Shown: piece by piece, positions 7,660 through 13,294 of the stretch
How the letters are laid out: every line of letters starts with the position of its first letter
Numbering within the stretch: position 1 is the first letter of the stretch
NCBI GenBank assembly: GCA_945787625.1
Contig: CALZJL010000014.1
Location: 1-13,294, forward strand
Source of the DNA: an uncultured Prevotellaceae bacterium
GTDB taxonomy: Bacteria; Bacteroidota; Bacteroidia; Bacteroidales; Bacteroidaceae
Direction: 5' to 3'
Length of the DNA: 13,294 bases
Position numbers and translations under genes: made by a program
The notes under the pieces: generated by a model
The model's input: only the letters and a program-made list of their open reading frames with translations
Database searches by the model: none
What the model was told of the DNA's origin: nothing

Positions 7660-8382
7660 ATGAATATTTTGGGTAAGATAAGAAAGTTTGTCGTTTGGAC
7701 TCTTATATGCTTCTTCGTCAGTTCGATATCCGTGGTCATTCTTTATCGTTATGTACCTGTCTATGTGACTCCGCTGATGCTGATACGGTGTGCACAGCAG
7801 GTGAGTCGCGGTGAGCACATACGTCTCAAGCATCATTGGGTCGAACTCGATGACAGCGTCTCCTTGTATATGCCGATTGCTGTCATGGCAAGCGAGGATC
7901 AAAGGTTTCTGGAGCATTGGGGCTTTGACTTTGTCGCACTTAGAAAGGTCGTGAAGATGCGCATGGATGGCGACAAGCGTTTCGGGGGTAGTACCATATC
8001 TCAGCAGACGGCCAAAAATGTCTTTTTATGGCCGGCGCACTCGTGGGCGAGGAAGGGCTTGGAGGCATATTTTACGGTGTTGATAGAAGTATTCTGGGGC
8101 AAGCACCGCATCATGGAGGTTTATCTCAACTCCATCGAGATGGGCGATGGCATATACGGGGTTGATGCCGTAGCGTGGCAACATTTCGGACGCCCTGCAT
8201 CGAGGCTCACACGCTCGAATTGCGCTCTGATAGCTGCCACTCTGCCAAATCCGCTGCGTTTCAGCTCTAAGGAGCCTTCGCCATATATGCTGAGACGCCA
8301 GTCGTGGATAATGCGACACATGAGACCCATAGATCCCTTCCCCAAAAAGGGAGGCAACGAGGGTGAAACAGGAAAGAAATAA
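7660..8382 (+). CDS. mtgA: Monofunctional peptidoglycan glycosyltransferase (GT51)
   Basis: MtgA polymerises lipid II into glycan strands on the outer face of the inner membrane; it lacks a transpeptidase domain. The protein has 240 residues, usual for the family. A single membrane anchor spans about residues 9-29. The GT51 motifs follow in order: [14 protein letters not shown] (77-90) with catalytic E79, [12 protein letters not shown] (109-120), [13 protein letters not shown] (131-143), and [20 protein letters not shown] (148-167). The end is a polar Gly/Lys-rich tail ([12 protein letters not shown]). The gene is divergent from proS with a 124-base A/T-rich spacer. The start at 7660 is placed so that the membrane anchor is complete; the next Met (residue 40) would remove it. 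Confidence 0.94.
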   Translation: MNILGKIRKFVVWTLICFFVSSISVVILYRYVPVYVTPLMLIRCAQQVSRGEHIRLKHHWVELDDSVSLYMPIAVMASEDQRFLEHWGFDFVALRKVVKMRMDGDKRFGGSTISQQTAKNVFLWPAHSWARKGLEAYFTVLIEVFWGKHRIMEVYLNSIEMGDGIYGVDAVAWQHFGRPASRLTRSNCALIAATLPNPLRFSSKEPSPYMLRRQSWIMRHMRPIDPFPKKGGNEGETGKK

Positions 8383-8391
8383 ACTTTTTGC

Positions 8392-8431
8392 TATCTTTGC
8401 TTTGCAATTTGCCCATTTTTTGATATCTTTG
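8392..8431 (+). promoter_or_regulatory. Promoter region of the AAA ATPase gene, with two -7 boxes
   Basis: TTTG at 8401-8404, 19 bases, then TATCTTTG at 8424-8431 is the best Bacteroidales promoter match in the window. It predicts a start near 8437 and a leader of about 40 nucleotides before the ATG at 8478. A second TATCTTTG lies 32 bases upstream at 8392-8399, just after the mtgA stop, with no clear -33 box of its own. Confidence 0.7.
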
Positions 8432-8477
8432 CGCTGAAAAACGCTAAGAATGTCAAGCAGGCGTTGCAAAATAGCTT

Positions 8478-9662
8478 ATGTTAGACTCCCTTTTTAGAAC
8501 TCACAGATACCTGCTGGAGCATACTGACGCCCCAGTGAGACGTGCATTGATGGACGAAATCAACTGGCACGACAGATTGATAGGCATCAAAGGAAGCCGC
8601 GGAGTGGGCAAGACAACGTTTCTGCTGCAATATGCCAAGGAGCATTTCAATCCTGATGACCGTAGATGTTTGTATATCAACATGAACAGCTTCTACTTTC
8701 AGGGGCATAGCCTTGTGGAGTTTGCGGGGCAGTTCTACCGTAGCGGAGGCCAGGTGCTGCTCATTGATCAGGTCTTCAAGCAGCCCGATTGGAGCAAATC
8801 CCTGCACGAGTGCTACAACACGTTTCCGATGCTCAAGATTGTTTTCACGGGCAGTAGCGTCATGCGTCTGAAAGACGAGAACCCTGAGCTCAACGGTATC
8901 TGCAAGAGCTACAACTTGCGTGGATTCTCCTTCAGAGAGTATCTCAACATGGCTACAGGATTGAAGGTCAGACCTTATACGCTACGCGAGATAGAGAATC
9001 GCCATGAGCGCATCGCCAAGGAGGTAACGGATAAGGTCGATGATGTCATGAAGCATTTTCAGGCATATCTGCATCACGGATACTATCCTTTCTTTTTGGA
9101 AAAGACAAATTTCAGCGAGAATCTGCTCAAGGTCATGAACATGATGATTGAGGTCGATGTCTTGCTGCTCAAGCAGATAGAACTGAAATATCTCGACAAG
9201 ATAAAGAGGCTTTTCTATCTCCTTGCCACGGGAGATAAAGAAGCTCCCAATGTCAGCCAGCTTGCTGCGGATATTCAGACGAGCCGTGCCACGGTGATGA
9301 ACTACATCAAATATCTCAGCGATGCCCGCCTGCTCAACACCGTCTACCGCAAGGACGAGATGTTCCCCAAGAAGCCTGCACGCATCATGATGCACAATAC
9401 CAATCTGATGTATGCCGTCACTCCAGGCAAGGTGAAACAAGAGGAAATGATGGAGACGTTCTTCCAGAATTCACTTTGGGGGAGACACGATGTAAAGACA
9501 GGCGATCGCTCGTGCACGTTCCTCGTTGACAACCACATGCGCTTCCGCATACTGGAAGGCAATGTGAGACGCAAAGCTACAGACGTGATCTACGTACGCA
9601 CAGACATAACAAGTGGTAGCGGACTGGAGATTCCAATCTGGCTTTATGGATTGCTTTATTAA
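8478..9662 (+). CDS. AAA_14 / DUF4143-type ATP-binding protein with altered Walker B
   Basis: A 394-residue protein of the AAA ATPase group common and often multicopy in Bacteroidota; its cellular role is not established. Visible parts in order: Walker A GSRGVGKTT at 39-47; Walker B-like QVLLIDQV at 92-99; VFTGSSVMRL at 122-131; the family segment YNLRGFSFREYL at 145-156; a winged-helix-like stretch with LAADIQTSRATVMNYIKYLS at 262-281; and a C-terminal region with MMHNTNLMYAV, TFFQNSL, FLVD and the ending IPIWLYGLLY, which corresponds to the nuclease-like tail of DUF4143 proteins. Relatives normally have Asp-Glu at Walker B; here it is D97-Q98, so ATP may be bound but poorly hydrolysed. The gene has its own promoter and ends 41 bases before nifJ. 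Whether it influences nifJ or is only a neighbour cannot be read from the sequence. Confidence 0.85.
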   Translation: MLDSLFRTHRYLLEHTDAPVRRALMDEINWHDRLIGIKGSRGVGKTTFLLQYAKEHFNPDDRRCLYINMNSFYFQGHSLVEFAGQFYRSGGQVLLIDQVFKQPDWSKSLHECYNTFPMLKIVFTGSSVMRLKDENPELNGICKSYNLRGFSFREYLNMATGLKVRPYTLREIENRHERIAKEVTDKVDDVMKHFQAYLHHGYYPFFLEKTNFSENLLKVMNMMIEVDVLLLKQIELKYLDKIKRLFYLLATGDKEAPNVSQLAADIQTSRATVMNYIKYLSDARLLNTVYRKDEMFPKKPARIMMHNTNLMYAVTPGKVKQEEMMETFFQNSLWGRHDVKTGDRSCTFLVDNHMRFRILEGNVRRKATDVIYVRTDITSGSGLEIPIWLYGLLY

Positions 9663-9703
9663 AAACGACAAAACAGCAAAACAACAAAAAAATAAACACA
9701 ACA
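9663..9703 (+). promoter_or_regulatory. A/C-rich leader in front of nifJ
   Basis: By hand count 38 of these 41 bases are A or C, and there is no Shine-Dalgarno sequence. Bacteroidota lack strong Shine-Dalgarno use, and unstructured A-rich leaders are known to favour initiation in this phylum, which suits a highly expressed gene. No good promoter is visible here or in the end of the preceding gene, so nifJ may be cotranscribed with the ATPase gene or use an atypical promoter. Confidence 0.5.
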
Positions 9704-12700
9704 ATGGCAAAAGAAAAGAAATTTGTGACATGGGACGGCAACACTTGTGCCGGACATGTGGCATACATGTTTTCAGAGGTAGCAGCCATTTATCCTATTA
9801 CTCCGTCATCTCCGATGGCAGAGCACGTTGACGAATGGGCGGCTCAGGGTCGCAAGAATCTGTTTGGTGACACAGTATTGGTGCAAGAGATGCAGTCCGA
9901 GGCTGGAGCTGCAGGAGCCGTGCACGGCTCGTTGCAGGCAGGCGCGCTAACCAGCACATTCACAGCATCGCAAGGTCTGTTGCTGATGATTCCTAATATG
10001 TACAAGATTGCGGGCGAGTTACTCCCATCTGTATTCCACGTCAGCGCACGTACGGTGGCTACACACTCACTCTGTATCTTCGGTGATCACAGCGATGTCA
10101 TGGCATGTCGTCAGACTGGCTTTGCCATGCTTGCCGAGGGTAGCGTACAGGAGGTCATGGATCTCAGTGCTGTGGCTCATCTCTCGGCCTTGGAAGCACG
10201 AGTTCCATTTATCAACTTCTTCGACGGATTCCGCACCTCACACGAGTATCAGAAGGTCGAGCTTATCGAAGACGACGACGTACGCGACCTCGTCGACACG
10301 AAGGCTCTCTCCGAGTTCCGTTCGCGGGCACTCAGCCCAGAACACCCCGTAGCCAAGGGTATGGCAGAGAATCCAGAGACATTCTTTGCACATCGTGAGA
10401 GCTGCAACCGTTTCTACGATGCAGTACCAGCCATCGTCGAGAAGTATATGGCTGCCATTTCCGAGCGTACAGGGCGCAAGTACGACCTGTTCAGCTACTA
10501 TGGAGCCGAGGACGCTCAGGAGCTGATCATCATGATGGGTTCAGGCACAGAAGCTGCACGCGAAGCTATTGACTACGCCAACGCCCACGGCAAGAAGTAC
10601 GGTCTGGTGTCTGTTCACCTATACCGTCCTTTCTCTGTCAAGCATTTCCTCAAGTCCGTACCCCAAAGCGTAAAGCGCATTGCCGTACTCGACCGTACCA
10701 AGGAGTCAGGCGCAAACGGCGAGCCACTTCTGCTCGATGTCAAAGACGCTTTCTACGGCAGCGGTCGCACTCCTCTCATCGTAGGAGGCCGCTATGGCCT
10801 GGGTAGTGCTGACGTCACCCCGACCATGATCTTGGGCGTATACGAGAACCTCGAGCTCAACGAGCCCAAGGATCACTTCACCATTGGCATCGTAGACGAT
10901 CTCACATACACGTCCCTGCCTATGAAGGAGGAGATGGCCCTCGGCGGTGAAGGCATCTTTGAGGCAAAATTCTTCGGTCTGGGTGCAGACGGTACTGTCG
11001 GTGCCAACAAGAACTCAGTCAAGATTATCGGCGACAATACCGACAAGTACTGCCAGGCATACTTCTCTTACGACTCAAAGAAGTCAGGAGGCTTCACCTG
11101 CTCACACCTGCGCTTTGGTGACACTCCTATTCGCTCTACATACCAGATCAAGACACCAAACTTCGTAGCATGTCACGTACAGGCATATCTGCGCATGTAT
11201 GATGTCCTGCGCGGTCTTCGCCCCAACGGCCAGTTCCTGCTCAACACTATCTTCGAAGGTGAGGAACTTGTCAACTTCCTGCCTAACAGCGTCAAGAGGT
11301 ACTTTGCTGCCAACAACATCACCGTTTACTACATCAACGCCACCAAGATAGCACAGGAGATTGGTCTCGGCAATCGTACCAACACTATTCTCCAAAGTGC
11401 ATTCTTCCGCATCACCGAGGTCATCCCCGTCGAGCTCGCTGTAGAGCAGATGAAGAAGGCCATAGTAAAATCGTACGGCAAGAAAGGTCAGGACGTCGTA
11501 GACATGAACTATGCAGCCGTAGACCGAGGCGGCGAGTACAAGACACTTGCCGTAGACCCCGAGTGGAAGAACCTGCCTGACGATGAGGTCATCGTACACG
11601 ACGAGCCAGCATTCATCTCCAATCTCGTTCGCCCCATCAACGCACAAAACGGAGATTTACTCCCCGTGAGCGCATACAAGGGCATAGAGGACGGTCAATG
11701 GAACCAAGGCACAGCAGCCTACGAGAAACGTGGCGTAGCCGCCTTCGTACCCCAATGGAACCCCGACAACTGTATACAATGCAACAAGTGTGCTTTCGTT
11801 TGTCCTCACTCTTGTATCCGACCATTTGCCCTCACCGACGAAGAGAAGGCAGGCTTCGAGGGTCAGACCATACCTATGCTTGCCCCAAAGAGCATGAAAG
11901 GCATGCACTTCGTTCAGCAGGTTGGAGTCAAGGACTGTCTCGGCTGTGGCAACTGTGCCGACGTTTGTCCAGGCAATCCAAAGAAAGGCGGCAAGGCTCT
12001 CACCATGGTACCATACGACGACTCGTCAGAACAGGCAGCCAAGGAAGCAGCCAACTGGGAATACTGTGTCAGCAAGGTCAGCAACAAGCAGGATCTGGTC
12101 GACATAAAGCAAAGTCCAAAGAACGTAGGCTTCGCACAGCCGCTCTTCGAATTCTCAGGAGCCTGCTCTGGTTGCGGCGAGACCCCATACGTCAAGCTCA
12201 TCTCCCAACTCTTCGGTGATCGCGAGATGGTAGCAAATGCCACAGGCTGTTCATCAATATACTCTGGCTCAATACCTTCTACCCCATACACGACCAACGC
12301 CAAGGGACAGGGACCAGCATGGGCCAACTCTCTGTTTGAGGATTTCTGCGAATTTGGTCTTGGTATGGTGCTCGCCAACAAGAAGATGAAGGCACGCCTC
12401 ACCGCCCTTCTCCAAGAATCCATTGCGTCCGACAAGACCCCTGCGGAGTTCAAGGAGGCAGCACAGGCATGGATCGAAGGACAGAACGATGCAGACGCAT
12501 CAAAGGCCGCAGCAGCTGTACTCAAGCCAATGATAGCAGCCGGTGCCGAAGCAGGTTGTCCTACATGCAAACAGCTCAAGGAACTCGACCACTATCTCAT
12601 CAAGCGTAGCCAATGGATTATCGGTGGTGACGGAGCCTCATACGACATCGGTTACGGCGGTCTCGACCATGTCATCGGTTCAGGCGAAGATGTCAACATC

Positions 12701-13273
12701 TTTGTGATAGATACCGAAGTGTACTCCAATACTGGCGGTCAGGCATCAAAAGCCACCCCAATCGGAGCCATCGCCCAATTTGCCGCCAACGGCAAGCGCG
12801 TGGGCAAGAAGGATCTCGGTCTCATGCAAGCCACTTACGGCAACGTCTACGTAGCCCAGGTAGCCATGGGAGCAGACCAGAGCCAATGTCTGAAAGCATT
12901 CCGCGAGGCAGAAGCATGGCACGGTCCATCTTTGGTCATTGCCTACGCTCCATGTATCAACCACGGTCTCAAGGCCAAGGGCGGCATGGGCAAGAGCCAG
13001 GCAGAGGAGGCCAAGGCCGTAGAATGCGGTTACTGGCACTTGTGGCGCAACAATCCAGCCCTTGCAGAGGAAGGAAAGAATCCATTCCAGCTCGACTCAA
13101 AAGAGCCCGATTGGGACAAGTTCCAGGACTTCCTCGAAGGCGAGGTACGATTCCTCTCGCTCAAGAAAGCAGCACCACAAGAAGCTCAGGAGCTCTACGA
13201 TGCATGTAAGGCAGCAGCCAAACGCCGCTACCAGACATATATCCGCAAGACACAGGAAGACTGGAGTCTGTGA
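9704..13273 (+). CDS. nifJ: Pyruvate:ferredoxin (flavodoxin) oxidoreductase, single-chain
   Basis: PFOR converts pyruvate and CoA to acetyl-CoA and CO2 and passes electrons to ferredoxin or flavodoxin, a central step in anaerobic energy metabolism. The protein has 1189 residues, full family length, with all domains fused. The N-terminal pyrimidine-binding domain starts WDGNTCAGHVAYMFSEV and has YPITPSSPMAEH at 30-41. A CoA-binding-type domain and the gamma-type domain follow. The two-cluster ferredoxin domain has C690/C693/C696/C700 and C745/C748/C751/C755. The C-terminal TPP domain has C821, C824, C849 and C1084 for the proximal Fe-S cluster, and the TPP motif GGDGASYDIG (974-983) followed by SNTGGQ (1008-1013). 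All expected ligands are present, so it should be active. Codons favour C- and A-ending forms (GCA, CCA, ATC, GAC), unlike rplY on the same strand. Twenty-one bases remain after the stop and show no terminator. Confidence 0.98.
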   Translation: MAKEKKFVTWDGNTCAGHVAYMFSEVAAIYPITPSSPMAEHVDEWAAQGRKNLFGDTVLVQEMQSEAGAAGAVHGSLQAGALTSTFTASQGLLLMIPNMYKIAGELLPSVFHVSARTVATHSLCIFGDHSDVMACRQTGFAMLAEGSVQEVMDLSAVAHLSALEARVPFINFFDGFRTSHEYQKVELIEDDDVRDLVDTKALSEFRSRALSPEHPVAKGMAENPETFFAHRESCNRFYDAVPAIVEKYMAAISERTGRKYDLFSYYGAEDAQELIIMMGSGTEAAREAIDYANAHGKKYGLVSVHLYRPFSVKHFLKSVPQSVKRIAVLDRTKESGANGEPLLLDVKDAFYGSGRTPLIVGGRYGLGSADVTPTMILGVYENLELNEPKDHFTIGIVDDLTYTSLPMKEEMALGGEGIFEAKFFGLGADGTVGANKNSVKIIGDNTDKYCQAYFSYDSKKSGGFTCSHLRFGDTPIRSTYQIKTPNFVACHVQAYLRMYDVLRGLRPNGQFLLNTIFEGEELVNFLPNSVKRYFAANNITVYYINATKIAQEIGLGNRTNTILQSAFFRITEVIPVELAVEQMKKAIVKSYGKKGQDVVDMNYAAVDRGGEYKTLAVDPEWKNLPDDEVIVHDEPAFISNLVRPINAQNGDLLPVSAYKGIEDGQWNQGTAAYEKRGVAAFVPQWNPDNCIQCNKCAFVCPHSCIRPFALTDEEKAGFEGQTIPMLAPKSMKGMHFVQQVGVKDCLGCGNCADVCPGNPKKGGKALTMVPYDDSSEQAAKEAANWEYCVSKVSNKQDLVDIKQSPKNVGFAQPLFEFSGACSGCGETPYVKLISQLFGDREMVANATGCSSIYSGSIPSTPYTTNAKGQGPAWANSLFEDFCEFGLGMVLANKKMKARLTALLQESIASDKTPAEFKEAAQAWIEGQNDADASKAAAAVLKPMIAAGAEAGCPTCKQLKELDHYLIKRSQWIIGGDGASYDIGYGGLDHVIGSGEDVNIFVIDTEVYSNTGGQASKATPIGAIAQFAANGKRVGKKDLGLMQATYGNVYVAQVAMGADQSQCLKAFREAEAWHGPSLVIAYAPCINHGLKAKGGMGKSQAEEAKAVECGYWHLWRNNPALAEEGKNPFQLDSKEPDWDKFQDFLEGEVRFLSLKKAAPQEAQELYDACKAAAKRRYQTYIRKTQEDWSL

Positions 13274-13294
13274 GTTGTGACAAATATATAAGGT

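Noticed and set aside
7536..7739. N-terminal extension of proS by 68 codons
   Set aside because: It covers the A/T-rich divergent promoter region and part of mtgA; it encodes a Lys/Ile/Phe-rich sequence and the ProRS family starts at MAKELDFL.
8334..8352. Hairpin TCCCTT / AAGGGA at the end of mtgA as a terminator
   Set aside because: It lies inside the coding region, has only a 6-bp stem and no T-run follows it.
9645..9653. TATGGATTG as a nifJ -7 box
   Set aside because: The spacing between TA and the TTG is wrong and the TTTG core is incomplete.
7536..9703. A dif/XerCD site near the skew change
   Set aside because: I looked for a palindromic 28-base dif-like sequence in the intergenic stretches and saw none that I could defend.
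11102..11647. A 181-codon minus-strand open frame inside nifJ
   Set aside because: It is a frame shadow of a fully conserved gene, caused by its biased codon use.
1..13294. tRNA or rRNA genes, CRISPR arrays, insertion sequences, phage or defence genes
   Set aside because: No such sequence was recognisable; coding regions with known core functions fill nearly the whole window.

Overview
The window reads as ordinary core chromosome of a Bacteroidota bacterium, most likely order Bacteroidales; I cannot place the genus. Several signs agree. The promoter-like sites have the Bacteroidales form (TTTG, about 19-21 bases, then TAnnTTTG). Most starts lack a Shine-Dalgarno sequence. NusB is the long form of this phylum. 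The cluster nusB / rplY(ctc)-pth-S4 protein is familiar from Bacteroidales. No RNA gene, insertion sequence, CRISPR array, phage gene or defence island is visible, and I found no clear new system. The points worth a second look are local oddities in otherwise recognisable genes.

Layout. 1-875 (minus): nusB, whose 3' end lies outside the window. 876-1122: a divergent promoter region. 1123-2883 (plus): rplY, a terminator, pth and a small S4-domain RNA-binding protein; together these serve translation and ribosome quality control. 2913-7535 (minus): a tightly packed four-gene unit transcribed in the order proS, MFS protein 1, MFS protein 2, coaX. Its genes overlap or nearly touch (17-base overlap, 52-base overlap, 6-base gap), so they are probably one transcript starting at a TAACTTTG box before proS. 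7660-8382 (plus): mtgA, a peptidoglycan glycosyltransferase divergent from proS. 8478-9662 (plus): an AAA_14/DUF4143-type ATPase behind a good Bacteroidales promoter. 9704-13273 (plus): nifJ, full-length pyruvate:ferredoxin oxidoreductase, which marks anaerobic metabolism.

How the genes relate. The left part holds transcription and translation functions (NusB, L25, Pth, S4 protein, ProRS). CoaX makes 4'-phosphopantothenate for CoA, and NifJ produces acetyl-CoA from pyruvate and CoA. MtgA and the AmpG-like MFS pair both suggest envelope or peptidoglycan work, but the transporter substrate is not readable from sequence.

Main oddities: MFS protein 1 has lost the two signature motifs that its tandem paralogue keeps; the ATPase has Asp-Gln instead of Asp-Glu at Walker B; base composition on the plus strand changes from G/T-rich to C/A-rich across about 8.4-9.6 kb; and the mtgA -7 box lies so close to its ATG that the mRNA may be leaderless.
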